Below are positions 19,984-28,789 of a stretch of 64,000 nt of DNA, one piece after another (the first letter of the stretch is position 1; every line of letters starts with the position of its first letter). Location: assembly GCF_003010965.1 (NCBI RefSeq), contig NZ_PGGM01000012.1, positions 124,001 to 188,000 of the forward strand. The letters are read 5' to 3'. Below the pieces are notes generated by a model. It saw only the letters and a program-made list of their open reading frames with translations. It was not told the origin of the DNA and did no database searches. A program made the position numbers and the translations under genes. Origin of the DNA: Phyllobacterium sophorae. Its GTDB lineage: Bacteria; Pseudomonadota; Alphaproteobacteria; Rhizobiales; Rhizobiaceae.

Positions 19984-21732
19984 TTAGCTGGCTTGCGCCG
20001 AGAAGGCCCTGACCGCGTCCTCCAGATCATCGAAAATCATGTCGGCACCGACTCTGGCCACCACGCCTGAACGCTTCAATATTTCAAGCGGCTCGCTGTG
20101 CAACTCTACAATTCCAAACTTTAGCCCACGCTCCTGTGCGAGCAGGCGCATGTCGTCGAGCATGACGGCTGCCGTGGTGTCCATCTGGGCGGCCGCTCCG
20201 GCATCAAATATAAACCATTTGGTGTCCGGTGAGAGTTTTGCGATAACGTCTTCGATACGGCCTCTGACATAGTCGACATTGAAGAACAGCAAGCTGCCTT
20301 GGGGAAGGTAGATCGCCAGCCCCGGAATAGGCTGCGCTTGTGCGTACCGGTGGAGCTTGTAGAATCCTTCCCGCCCGGGAATACGACCGAGCATTGCGTC
20401 GCGTGGCCTTAACCCTTTCATGAGGAGATAAAGCAATGTGGCGCCCACTGCGATCACGACGCCCTTCAGGACGCCGAGGCCAATGACGCCCACGATGCTG
20501 ATCAGCGCAAATGAGAACTCGACCCGGCTGATCCGCCACAATTCCCGCAGGGTATGCAGGTCGATCAGACTGACAGCAGCCGAGGCGAGTACGGCGCCGA
20601 GTGCCGGTGTCGGGAGGATAGCCAACACATCGGTAAGGAACACAACCGTGAATGCCAGGGCAGCTGCAGAAACAATGCCAGCCAGCTGCGTTTTTCCGCC
20701 CATCAAATCATTGATTGCAGTACGGGAATCCGATGCGGTCACAGCGAAACCGCCGAACAATCCGGAGGCGACGTTTGCTGCTCCAAAGCCCAAGAGTTCG
20801 CGATTGGCATCAACGGGATATCCATTTTTCGCGCCGAAGCTTCGGGCGGTCACAATACCAGAGCCGAAACTTACAATCAGCACAGCCACCGCACCGAGAA
20901 CGAGATCGCCGATAGGGATGCCCTGGGGGATCAGCATTACCGGAGATGGCAGTTGCGAGGGGACCTCACCAACGACAGATATTCCTAATCCCGGAAAGTC
21001 AAACAAAAAGGACAGAGCGGCGGCCAGTCCCATGGCCACCAGTGGTCCGGGAACAGCTGGAAGCCATGCCCCTAAAAACCGAAGCAGGATGAACAGCCCG
21101 GTGCCGAGTGCCAGGGAGGGCCAGTGAATCAGTTCGACTTTCGCCGCGAGTTCGACAATGGGCCTCAACAGACCGTCGCTGTCGATCTTGACGCCGGTGA
21201 AGCGGCCCAATTGGCCGACAAGGATCGACAACGAAATACCCGTCATGAACCCGGTCAAGATCGGACGTGACAGGAAGTTGGCGATGAAGCCAAGCCGAAG
21301 GATGTTGGCGAGAAAGCAAAGCAGGCCGACCATAGCCGCAATCGCAGCGGATGCTACGATTCGCTCATCGGTCGATGACAGGCCGAATGACAAGAGAACG
21401 GCGGCCAAAACCGTTACCGTGCCCGCGTCCGGCCCCACAATGAGCTGCCGCGACGAGCCTAACAGGGCATAGCCAAGGAGCGACATGATGCTGGCATAGA
21501 GACCGACCTCAGGGGGCAATCCGGCCAGGGCAGGGTAGGCAATTGCACTTGGTAATCCGACTGCAGCAATGGCTAATCCGGACGTGACATCGTAGCGGAG
21601 CCATTCGGGCCGATATTCTCTTAAGCTGGATATCAGGGGCAGCGTTGGCATGGGTCGAGTATCCATCTTCCAGGTAGCGCTATCACGCGAGAGAAGACCA
21701 TGCTCAGTCCACGGGGCAATTGCAGTTGCCAC
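19984..21732 (-). CDS. SulP family anion transporter with STAS domain
   Basis: Up to 582 residues, with a GTG start at 21732; an internal ATG at 21666 (MDTRPMPTLPL) is an alternative and neither has a strong ribosome site. The SulP signature reads GLPSAIAYPALAGLPPEVGLY near residue 60, followed by about ten more membrane segments, including SDSRTAINDLMGGKTQLAG in the middle. The C-terminal ~110 residues form a STAS domain (WFIFDAGAAAQMDTTAAV, where a Ser is often phosphorylated in anti-sigma antagonists but here is Thr-rich). SulP proteins move sulfate, bicarbonate or dicarboxylates across the inner membrane. No carbonic anhydrase or sulfur gene is adjacent, so the substrate is unknown. Confidence 0.9.
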   Translation of the reverse strand: MATAIAPWTEHGLLSRDSATWKMDTRPMPTLPLISSLREYRPEWLRYDVTSGLAIAAVGLPSAIAYPALAGLPPEVGLYASIMSLLGYALLGSSRQLIVGPDAGTVTVLAAVLLSFGLSSTDERIVASAAIAAMVGLLCFLANILRLGFIANFLSRPILTGFMTGISLSILVGQLGRFTGVKIDSDGLLRPIVELAAKVELIHWPSLALGTGLFILLRFLGAWLPAVPGPLVAMGLAAALSFLFDFPGLGISVVGEVPSQLPSPVMLIPQGIPIGDLVLGAVAVLIVSFGSGIVTARSFGAKNGYPVDANRELLGFGAANVASGLFGGFAVTASDSRTAINDLMGGKTQLAGIVSAAALAFTVVFLTDVLAILPTPALGAVLASAAVSLIDLHTLRELWRISRVEFSFALISIVGVIGLGVLKGVVIAVGATLLYLLMKGLRPRDAMLGRIPGREGFYKLHRYAQAQPIPGLAIYLPQGSLLFFNVDYVRGRIEDVIAKLSPDTKWFIFDAGAAAQMDTTAAVMLDDMRLLAQERGLKFGIVELHSEPLEILKRSGVVARVGADMIFDDLEDAVRAFSAQAS

Positions 21733-21886
21733 CTTCAGCGCCCGTCGAAATCATGACTTTAACACCCGCCCGAGCCCGAAAACAGCCTTGTTCGGGGCAT
21801 TTCAATAATGTTGGCGGGCCGCATATTCTTTCAATGACGCAGCAATCTTGTACAGCCGACAAATCAAAATCCATGCTTGCGCAGGC

Positions 21887-22372
21887 TTAATGACGACGGA
21901 TTTCGCCCCAGCCCACAAAAAGACCAACATCGCCGGGCATTCCATTTGGCCATTCTACGATCATCGCTGACATGCGATAACCGTCCGGCTTCATACGCTC
22001 GCGCCACAATTCGAATAATTGCCTTGGGACACCCGTTAGAGTTTCGGGCCAATCGGGCTCATTGTTGTTGATCGCACGACCCGTGTCGGTGCAAAGCTCG
22101 ACGGGGAACTGAAGGACCATCAGTTCGTTTTTTCCATCCTCGGCGGCTTGCCTTACCTGGGTTCTGAAGTTGACCCGCATGTCCTCGGTAATCGTTAAGG
22201 GTCTTGACAGTTTGTCCAGCAGTTTTTTTCGCGCATCCTCTGCGACCTTCATGCTGCCGTACGCCTTGGACGCACGCGCCATGTCAATTTTGTCCGCGTA
22301 TGCACGCAGTTCCTCGGCCGACATGAACAGATTGGCCTTCGAATCCGCCGCACTTGATCCGCTTTGCTTCAT
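21887..22372 (-). CDS. Conserved-looking hypothetical protein, cytoplasmic
   Basis: The ATG at 22372 is preferred to the GTG one codon earlier because the GGGAGGAG site is then five bases away. The 161-residue product has no signal peptide or membrane segment. Its first half is charged and helical (SAEELRAYADKIDMARASK, VAEDARKKLLDKLS), and the second half is richer in aromatic residues (VELCTDTGRAINNNEPDWPETLTG, YRMSAMIVEWPNGMPGDVG). I do not recognise a family. It lies upstream of, and divergent from, the polyphosphate kinase gene with about 170 bases between them, so they could share a regulatory region. Confidence 0.7.
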   Translation of the reverse strand: MKQSGSSAADSKANLFMSAEELRAYADKIDMARASKAYGSMKVAEDARKKLLDKLSRPLTITEDMRVNFRTQVRQAAEDGKNELMVLQFPVELCTDTGRAINNNEPDWPETLTGVPRQLFELWRERMKPDGYRMSAMIVEWPNGMPGDVGLFVGWGEIRRH

Positions 22373-22541
22373 CACGACTCCTCCCGATACTTCCCAGTAC
22401 TCAGTGTCAAAGGCCCATTGCGGTCACCCCAGCCCCGATGTCAGGCCTGAATACTATCTTGGATCATAGGACTTTCCCTCTTGAGTATGATAGCATGTTT
22501 GGGCTTGTTGGCCAACGTTTGGTATACCGCGCGAGGGGCAG

Positions 22542-23480
22542 ATGAAACTTGATGTGGACTTTGACAAGAAGCGTGAAATTGAAGTTGGATCGAGTGGCAA
22601 AGTAAAGTTCAGATTCCGCGATATTGCGGTGGAACCCGGAAAATCTGTGTCGCTCAAAAAGGACTTTGCCCCGGATTTCACCGGCGGCTATGACGACAAG
22701 GCCGGGGCCCTTGAACAGGTGGCGGCAAACGTTCAGTCCCTTGCTGCCATGCAGGAGCTCCTTTATGCGCAGGACACCTACGCTCTGCTCATGATCTTTC
22801 AAGCCATGGACGCGGCCGGAAAGGACGGGGCGATACGCCACGTCATGTCAGGCGTCAACCCGCAGGGCTGCCATGTCACAAGCTTCAAGTCGCCGTCGGC
22901 CGAAGACCTGGATCACGGTTACCTTTGGCGGGCTTCCAAGGCGCTGCCGGGGCGTGGCATGATCGGCATCTTCAATCGATCCTATTACGAGGAAGTTCTG
23001 GTCGTGAGGGTTCACCCGGAATTTCTCGCAAAGCAAAAGCTTCCGCCGCTCGATGGAGGGGGAGACATCTGGCGGCGACGGTTCAAAGAAATAAACAACT
23101 TCGAAAAATATCTGCGCCAGAACGGCACGATCATTCTGAAATTCTTTCTCAATCTTTCCAAGGACGAGCAAAAGCGCCGCTTCCTTTCTCGGATCGACGA
23201 GCCGAAAAAACATTGGAAGTTTTCGGCTGCGGACTGTGAGGAGCGAAAATATTGGGATGACTACCAAAAAGCGTTCGAGGAGATGCTTGAGCATACCAGT
23301 ACGGAATGGGCTCCGTGGTTCGTCATTCCCGCCGACAACAAATGGTTTGCGCGGCTTGCTATCTCGCAAGTGGCATCGGCCGCCCTCGACAGGCTTGATT
23401 TGAGTATGCCCAAGAGCAGCGAGAAACGCATAGAGGAGCTGAAGGAAATACGTCGTCAACTTCTCGCTGAACTAGCCTGA
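22542..23480 (+). CDS. Polyphosphate kinase 2 family protein
   Basis: The 312-residue protein is a one-domain PPK2 (PF03976). The Walker A-like loop is AMDAAGKDGAIRHVM, with Asp90 and Lys94, followed by the lid segments SPSAEDLDHGYLWRASKALPGRG and GIFNRSYYEEVLVVRVHP, and Walker B-type FEKYLRQNGTIILKFFLNLS. PPK2 enzymes use polyphosphate to phosphorylate nucleotides; the N-terminal strand-rich extension of about 60 residues and the ERKYWDDY motif fit the class often called polyphosphate:ADP/AMP phosphotransferase. Substrate class cannot be fixed from sequence. The start follows GCGAGGGGCAG. A CHAD (polyphosphate-binding) gene existed about 14 kb upstream but is broken. Confidence 0.92.
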   Translation: MKLDVDFDKKREIEVGSSGKVKFRFRDIAVEPGKSVSLKKDFAPDFTGGYDDKAGALEQVAANVQSLAAMQELLYAQDTYALLMIFQAMDAAGKDGAIRHVMSGVNPQGCHVTSFKSPSAEDLDHGYLWRASKALPGRGMIGIFNRSYYEEVLVVRVHPEFLAKQKLPPLDGGGDIWRRRFKEINNFEKYLRQNGTIILKFFLNLSKDEQKRRFLSRIDEPKKHWKFSAADCEERKYWDDYQKAFEEMLEHTSTEWAPWFVIPADNKWFARLAISQVASAALDRLDLSMPKSSEKRIEELKEIRRQLLAELA

Positions 23481-23532
23481 TCGTGCGTGATTGTTGGTGA
23501 TCGATGCCGGAAATCCTTGGGGGACCTAGGCT

Positions 23533-23862
23533 TTGAAGTTGCGCCTTTTATTGTTCTTTTTGCTCTTGTCCTCGCCCGCCGGTGCCATGACCGCGGCAGA
23601 GCTCTTGGACGCAGAAAAGCGGTTTGCGACGGGGTACATATTCGGAGCTGTTGAATATCAGACTGGTGTAGCATTTAATGACGATTTTGCCGCACGTCGT
23701 CAGGAAATCCGCCAGTGCTTGCTCAGCGGCCAATTCACGTCCGACGCCCTCTATGTTACGGTAACGGCCTTTATTCGAAATCACCCGGGAACACGTCAAA
23801 ACAGTGCGGTCAGAGCGATAGTACAGGCAGTAAACGAAATTTGCCCGCAAGGCGGGAAATAA
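23533..23862 (+). CDS. Small secreted Rap1a/Tai-like protein, first of two
   Basis: A TTG start at 23533 after GGGGGACCTAGGC opens a signal peptide (MKLRLLLFFLLLSSPAGA) and a mature domain of about 90 residues. The pattern GYIFGAVEYQTGVAF, a Cys near IRQCLLSG, and the helix IRNHPGTRQNSAVRAIVQAVNEICP fits the Rap1a/Tai fold (PF18602), with two Cys that could form a disulfide. Members next to type VI secretion effectors act as periplasmic immunity proteins, but most rhizobial members stand alone and have no known role. No effector gene is visible nearby. The gene follows ppk2 by about 50 bases on the same strand. Confidence 0.7.
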   Translation: MKLRLLLFFLLLSSPAGAMTAAELLDAEKRFATGYIFGAVEYQTGVAFNDDFAARRQEIRQCLLSGQFTSDALYVTVTAFIRNHPGTRQNSAVRAIVQAVNEICPQGGK

Positions 23863-23962
23863 GGCGAACGGCGTCCTCCATCCAATGCAGAAAGAACCAG
23901 AAAAAACATCCATTCGAAACTAAATCGGCTTCGATTTCTTCAAGTCCAGGAAGGTGGTGCGG

Positions 23963-24310
23963 ATGAAAACTCCGGTGCTTTCAGCGACCAGTTCACTAGC
24001 CGCAGTCCTGTTGCTGTCGTGCTTCGGCAATCTCGCGCTTGCCGAAGAGCCGACATTCGCCAAACTTCAAGGGATGTGCCGGAATGAAGCAGATCCGTTG
24101 CAATATGGATACTGCATCGGTTTTGTCGAGGCGATCGCCTTGCGGATTGCTCACGAGAACAAGAACTGCACATTCCTCCAGGACTTCATCGACAGCACAA
24201 ATGGAAATCTTGCGTTTCCCGATTTGATCGGCGATCTCGATCCTAAAGAATATTCCAAAGACGCGTTCGGGGCGGTGGAGAAATTCTTCTACAGCAAAGG
24301 GTGCTCCTAG
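23963..24310 (+). CDS. Small secreted Rap1a/Tai-like protein, second of two
   Basis: The ATG at 23963 has an AGGAAGG site eight bases upstream. The 115-residue product starts with a signal peptide (TSSLAAVLLLSCFGNLALA) and contains four Cys in the mature part: MCRN, GYCIGFVEAIA, NKNCTF and a final KGCS. The GYCxGFVEA block is typical of Rap1a-like proteins (PF18602). It is related in plan to the preceding gene but not a recent duplicate. A periplasmic location is expected; function is unknown. It may be co-transcribed with the gene 100 bases upstream. Confidence 0.68.
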   Translation: MKTPVLSATSSLAAVLLLSCFGNLALAEEPTFAKLQGMCRNEADPLQYGYCIGFVEAIALRIAHENKNCTFLQDFIDSTNGNLAFPDLIGDLDPKEYSKDAFGAVEKFFYSKGCS

Positions 24311-24582
24311 GGGCGCTCCTGAGCGGGCTTGCTGGCGCTGTTGATTGGCGATTTTTGCCCTGCCATGGGTATCGATATGAACTGCCGATTTAAACGTTTC
24401 GCCAGCCGCATGCGGCCGAAAAAGCACAGAGGCCCGGCAGTGCGACTGCGGCGGCGGCCGTGCTACGCCGCATGCAACCGGCCGCGTGGGGTCTGCCAAG
24501 ACGTGTCGTGAATGAACGCATGGGAATCCTATCAGTGACATCTGTTTGCATCGAATCTGCATCTGAATTAGAGGCGAAGAAA

Positions 24583-25659
24583 ATGGTTCAACCGCGTCAG
24601 GATATTACTCGGGTGACGCTCGCGGTGCTTTTCATAGGCGGCTTGCTTGTTAGCAGTGCCTGGGTGTTGCTTCCATTCCTGCCTGCCATTGTCTGGGCTT
24701 TGACTTTGGTTATTGCCACCTGGCCGTTGATGATTTGGGTGGAACGTCATGTCGGCAATCGCCGCGGCACGGCCGTCCTGGTAATGACGCTTATTCTCTT
24801 GTTGGTGCTCATTGTACCGTTCTGGCTTGCCATCAATATGATCATCGACAACGTGGATAATATCAAAGGCTTCATACGAAGCGCCTTCGCGCTGAAACTC
24901 CCACCGGCTCCCGAATGGTTGGCTCGTGTCCCAATTGTCGGGGCACGCGCGAGCGACGTCTGGGGTAGACTGACCGCTGCCGGAATTCCCGAATTGGCAC
25001 CGAAGCTTGATCCCTATGCCGGCGAAGTGGCTCAATGGTTCGTATCCGCAGCAGGTAGTCTGGGCGGCATGTTCTTACACTTCCTGCTAACGACCGCGAT
25101 AGCCGCGGTGATGTACGCTCGGGGCGAACAAGGAGCTGCCACAGCTATCCGGTTCGGCCGCCGTTTGGCTGGCGATCGCGGCGAAATGGCAATACGCCTG
25201 GCAGGACAAGCCATTCGCGGCGTGGCGCTCGGCGTCGTGGTTACCGCCGTTGCGCAGAGCGCTTTGGGCGGCATCGGGCTGCTCGTTGTCGGTATGCCCT
25301 TTGCTGCGGTATTGACAGCTTTGATATTTATCTTGTGCTTGATGCAGATTGGCCCCGCACTGGTGTTAGTCCCGGCCGTTTTTTGGATGTACTATTCTGG
25401 TGATACGATATGGGCAACGGTTCTTCTGGCGTTCACCCTTGTCGCCGCAACGATGGACGGCTTTCTACGCCCTTTTTTGATTCGCAAGGGTGCGGACTTG
25501 CCGTTACTGCTTATTTTTGCCGGGGTCATAGGCGGGTTGGTGGCATTCGGGATCCTGGGGATCTTCGTTGGACCAACACTCCTGGCGACCGCCTACACCC
25601 TGTTGCAAGCATGGATGGCGGAGGCCGACGAGGAACAGTCCGCGCCCGCGGACGACTAA
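24583..25659 (+). CDS. AI-2E (PerM/YdiK) family membrane protein
   Basis: The start at 24583 (MVQPRQDITRVTLAVLFIGG) follows GAGGCGAAGAAA and matches the usual start of the family; the longer frame upstream looks untranslated. The 358-residue protein has about eight membrane segments: two at the N-terminus, a soluble loop around residues 100-170, then a C-terminal bundle with LRPFLIRKGADLPLLLIFAGVI and the family end GILGIFVGPTLLATAYTLL. Some members export autoinducer-2, others exchange Na+ for H+; the family name does not establish the substrate. It stands between secreted proteins and ion transporters of the opposite strand. Confidence 0.88.
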   Translation: MVQPRQDITRVTLAVLFIGGLLVSSAWVLLPFLPAIVWALTLVIATWPLMIWVERHVGNRRGTAVLVMTLILLLVLIVPFWLAINMIIDNVDNIKGFIRSAFALKLPPAPEWLARVPIVGARASDVWGRLTAAGIPELAPKLDPYAGEVAQWFVSAAGSLGGMFLHFLLTTAIAAVMYARGEQGAATAIRFGRRLAGDRGEMAIRLAGQAIRGVALGVVVTAVAQSALGGIGLLVVGMPFAAVLTALIFILCLMQIGPALVLVPAVFWMYYSGDTIWATVLLAFTLVAATMDGFLRPFLIRKGADLPLLLIFAGVIGGLVAFGILGIFVGPTLLATAYTLLQAWMAEADEEQSAPADD

Positions 25660-25747
25660 TGAATGGCAATCCCTAGACCCATTGATGCGCACCCTGGTGC
25701 GTTGAATATTGTTGGGCAGCACCACGTGGTTATGCCAGGGGGTGCGC

Positions 25748-26854
25748 TTACAGGATTTTTGGCGGCAACAAATAAAGTGTCATGGCGAAAATCAGATACA
25801 CCATCAACAGCAGCACTCCAACGAACCACGCGGAACGGCCACTGTTGGTGACTATCGTGGCCGTCATTGTGGCAATGAGCACCATGATGACTGCGCCTGG
25901 CCAAAACTGCAAGTCCATCGGCGCGGGGCCAATGACGTAACTAAGCAGCACCAGGATCGGAGCAACGAAGAGGGCGATCTGTGCTGCGCTACCCAGCGCG
26001 ATGCCGACACTCAGGTCCAGACGATTCTTGCGGGCGCCGGAAAACGCCGAAGCCATTTCCGCGGCCCCCCCTACCAGCGCCACAACGATAAAACCCACAA
26101 ATGCCGGTGTCATTCCGAATGTCACCGCCGCCTGCTGCACCGACTCGACGAACACTTCGCTGACGAGCGCTACCAGAACCGTCACGGCGGCCAACGCAGC
26201 AAGGGCCACATTTAGCGGCCATGGGGCCTCTTGCGAAGCGACCTGGTCTGCACCGCCGAACAATTCGCGATGGCTCCTGAGAGTGAAGACCAGGCCCAAG
26301 CCATAGGTGAGGATAAGAACAACAGACAGACCGAGACTGAGCTTTTGCATGAAGTCTGGCGCGGCTGCCACATCGACTTCGGCCAGTGCCGAGGGGACAA
26401 TCATTGCGATTGTGGCCAGAAAGAGCAGACTTGCCTGCAGACGAGCGTTCACGTGATTGTAATCCTGCACATGGTATTTCAGGCCGCCAAGCAGGAACGA
26501 TGCACCCAACATGAAGAGCGTGTTGGCGACGATAGCTCCCGCCACGGAGGCCTTCACCAAGGTGTATTGGCCCAGTCTTAGCGCGGCCAGCGCAATAATC
26601 AGTTCAGTCAGATTGCCCAGCGTGGCGTTGAGAAGGCCGCCAACCGCGTCGCCGGTCTTGGCAGCGACAGATTCGGTCGCATGGCTCAACAAGGTAGCCA
26701 ACGGAATGATAGCCAACAGCGAAAGCAGAAAAAGCAGGGTGTGTGCCTCGGGTAGGGCCCTTTGTGCCACAAGGACCACCGGTACCAGGGCCAATAGCCA
26801 AAGGACGGGGTTGTGCCGGATTTCCTTCCATAAATGCCCCATGATAAACCTCAT
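25748..26854 (-). CDS. Calcium/proton exchanger (Cax/ChaA type)
   Basis: The protein has about 368 residues from ATG 26854, or 364 from ATG 26842; the ribosome signals GGAGGAG and TGAGG permit either. Eleven membrane segments are predicted. Two alpha-repeats that bind the cation are clear: GGLLNATLGNLTELIIALAA (near residue 85) and GGAAEMASAFSGARKNRLDL with GIALGSAAQIALF (near residue 255), each with the acidic residue of the CaCA superfamily. It probably exports Ca2+ (or other cations) in exchange for H+ in alkaline or calcium stress. A K+ channel gene lies upstream on the same strand, 136 bases away. Confidence 0.9.
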   Translation of the reverse strand: MRFIMGHLWKEIRHNPVLWLLALVPVVLVAQRALPEAHTLLFLLSLLAIIPLATLLSHATESVAAKTGDAVGGLLNATLGNLTELIIALAALRLGQYTLVKASVAGAIVANTLFMLGASFLLGGLKYHVQDYNHVNARLQASLLFLATIAMIVPSALAEVDVAAAPDFMQKLSLGLSVVLILTYGLGLVFTLRSHRELFGGADQVASQEAPWPLNVALAALAAVTVLVALVSEVFVESVQQAAVTFGMTPAFVGFIVVALVGGAAEMASAFSGARKNRLDLSVGIALGSAAQIALFVAPILVLLSYVIGPAPMDLQFWPGAVIMVLIATMTATIVTNSGRSAWFVGVLLLMVYLIFAMTLYLLPPKIL

Positions 26855-26990
26855 GCTCCTCCAGGCGCGTTGACTGGCTGGCGGGTGGAACCGGCCAGGC
26901 CGGTCGTCGTCCAACTGGAATTTTGCGCCGCGTTGAGCGCGAGTCCTTGGTGGCGCTTGCCATGTGAACGGGCGTGCATTGGGTGGACGC

Positions 26991-27317
26991 TCACTCGGTG
27001 CGATCAATGGCTGTCGCCCGCAGCGCCTGGACGCTGACTGCCGCAACGAGTCCGGTCAAGACAATACCTGCAAAGCCAATCACGATGGCCAGAATGCGCG
27101 ATGAACTATGGCCCGGGGCCAGATCACCGTAGCCAATGGTGAGCCCGGTAACAAAAGTGAAATACAGCGTGTCGATCACCCGCCAACCTTCTATTTGTCC
27201 AATCAAGAGCCCGCATCCAACCATCACCACAAGAACGCCGGACAGGATTGGCCAGATAACCCCAAGCTGGTGATAAAGCTCTCGAAAAAAGATGCGTCTT
27301 GTTTGCCTCGATCCCAT
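26991..27317 (-). CDS. Two-TM potassium channel protein
   Basis: The 108-residue protein is a minimal K+ channel subunit: one membrane helix (IWPILSGVLVVMVGCGLLI), a pore helix (TLYFTFVTGLTIGYGDLAPG, with the TIGYGD selectivity filter), and a second helix (ILAIVIGFAGIVLTGLVAAV). It has no cytoplasmic RCK domain, so gating must be intrinsic or through another protein. Four copies should form a pore in the inner membrane. The ATG at 27317 is preceded by AGGTAGGG. It could be co-transcribed with the Ca2+/H+ exchanger downstream, fitting a role in ion homeostasis. Confidence 0.88.
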   Translation of the reverse strand: MGSRQTRRIFFRELYHQLGVIWPILSGVLVVMVGCGLLIGQIEGWRVIDTLYFTFVTGLTIGYGDLAPGHSSSRILAIVIGFAGIVLTGLVAAVSVQALRATAIDRTE

Positions 27318-27776
27318 CGGACCCTACCTGAGAAACGAAAGCCGTTCGGCTCATCAGCAGCACAATGACCACGCCGAACATGGTTAGCGGAAACATTCGC
27401 ATGCCCTGGCAGACACATTTGCCCACTATACCCGCACTGTGCTGACCTGTCTCAAGAATTTCGTCAGCGTGGGAGCCGCCAAAACCGGGGCGAACGGTGG
27501 CTGCAACGAAGTGCGTAGGCGCTGGAAATCAAAATGGCATTCGGTCAGAAACTGCCCCCCAACGTTACGCGATTGCCTTGCGCCCCTCGCGACGCTTTTC
27601 GGTTCTGTTGTCCGTTCCGGATCGTGACATGGACGAGTGGGCCAACAATGGTGGGTGACCGGTCAAGGTGAGTGGGCATGCAGATCAAATTGATCGGATG
27701 TGTGTCACATCAAAAAAACTGCAAATACGTTATCCCAAAGGAGGGGCGGCGAACGTTCATCCGTCACGTCGGCCCG
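27318..27776. other. Intergenic stretch without a supported gene
   Basis: About 460 bases upstream of the K+ channel and downstream of the LysR gene. A minus-strand frame from 27426 starts with a hydrophobic helix (MFPLTMFGVVIVLLMSR) but runs on into the channel gene in a different frame, so I do not call it. The promoter of the channel gene should lie here. Confidence 0.4.
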
Positions 27777-28688
27777 TCAGGCGCGAAGCGGCAACAGTTT
27801 TCTGGCAACATCGATGAAAGCGCGAAGCTTGGGCTGGGACTGGGCACGTTGCGGAAAATAAAGGAAAAGCCCCGGTGTGGTGGGCAAGAAGGGCTCCAGA
27901 ACACGCTCGAGCAGTCCAGCAGCCAGCTCGGGCTCGACCGCGATGTCTGCGACGTAGGAAAGGCCAAGTCCCGCCTTGGCAAAAGAGACCAGCAGTGCGC
28001 CATCGTTGACAATAATGGCTCCTGGCGGATCGACCGAGACAGAACGCCCGTTGCGTTCAAATTCCCATCGATAGAGCGCACCCGAGGCCGGGAAGCGGTA
28101 GCGTATGCTCTCATGACGGGTCAGGTCTTCAGGCGTCAGCGGGCGGCCATGGGCGGCCAGGTAGGAGGGGGCGGCGACCAAAGACCAGACGATATCGCGC
28201 GTCAGTCTTATTCCCACCATGTCGCGTTCGACATATTCGCCAATGCGGATGCCGGCATCGAAACCGCGTCCGAGCAAGTCGACCGTTGCGTCTTCGACCG
28301 CCACTTCGACCGCAATCCTCGGGTGAGCGCGTCGAAGCGCCGGCACCACGGGGTCAATAACAAGGGGCACTGCCATGCGCGGCACCGTGAGGCGCAACAG
28401 ACCCGATGGCTCATCTCCCATCGCGCCGGCAGCTTCGATGGCTCCCGCAATGTCGGCTGCCGCGGGACGCACGCGCGACAACAAGGCGGCCCCTGCTTCG
28501 GTGAGGCCAACGCGGCGTGTGGTGCGAACAAACAAAGGTGTCCCTAGCCGCCCCTCCAGGGCCTTGACTGCCTGGCTCACGGCCGCTGGCGAAACGCCCA
28601 GTCGCGCGGAGGCAGGTGTGAACCCGCCCGCATCCGCGACGGCCAGAAAGGCAGCCAGACCGGAAAATGGGTCACGTGTGATGCTCAT
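27777..28688 (-). CDS. LysR family transcriptional regulator
   Basis: The 303-residue protein has an N-terminal winged helix (residues 8-66) with the LysR pattern FLAVADAGGFTPASARLGVSPAAVSQAVKALE split across the helix-turn-helix, followed by a periplasmic-binding-like effector domain with VPALRRAHPRIAVEVAV and GFDAGIRIGEYVERDMVGI. It belongs to the subgroup close to CrgA/DNA-binding regulators of oxidoreductases. It is divergent from the SDR gene with a 101-base spacer; LysR proteins commonly bind such a spacer and control the neighbour. The effector is unknown. Confidence 0.92.
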   Translation of the reverse strand: MSITRDPFSGLAAFLAVADAGGFTPASARLGVSPAAVSQAVKALEGRLGTPLFVRTTRRVGLTEAGAALLSRVRPAAADIAGAIEAAGAMGDEPSGLLRLTVPRMAVPLVIDPVVPALRRAHPRIAVEVAVEDATVDLLGRGFDAGIRIGEYVERDMVGIRLTRDIVWSLVAAPSYLAAHGRPLTPEDLTRHESIRYRFPASGALYRWEFERNGRSVSVDPPGAIIVNDGALLVSFAKAGLGLSYVADIAVEPELAAGLLERVLEPFLPTTPGLFLYFPQRAQSQPKLRAFIDVARKLLPLRA

Positions 28689-28789
28689 GATTATAAAGCT
28701 ACACTAAATAGTTTTCAAAGATACCTGGGATTTATCCCCTCAATAAAATGAGACTATTGTTCCGGGAGTTTCCTGTTGGAGGATAAGCG

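Noticed and set aside
27672-28547. Plus-strand frame of 291 codons opposite the LysR gene
   Set aside because: Antisense of a clear LysR coding sequence; no domain resemblance.
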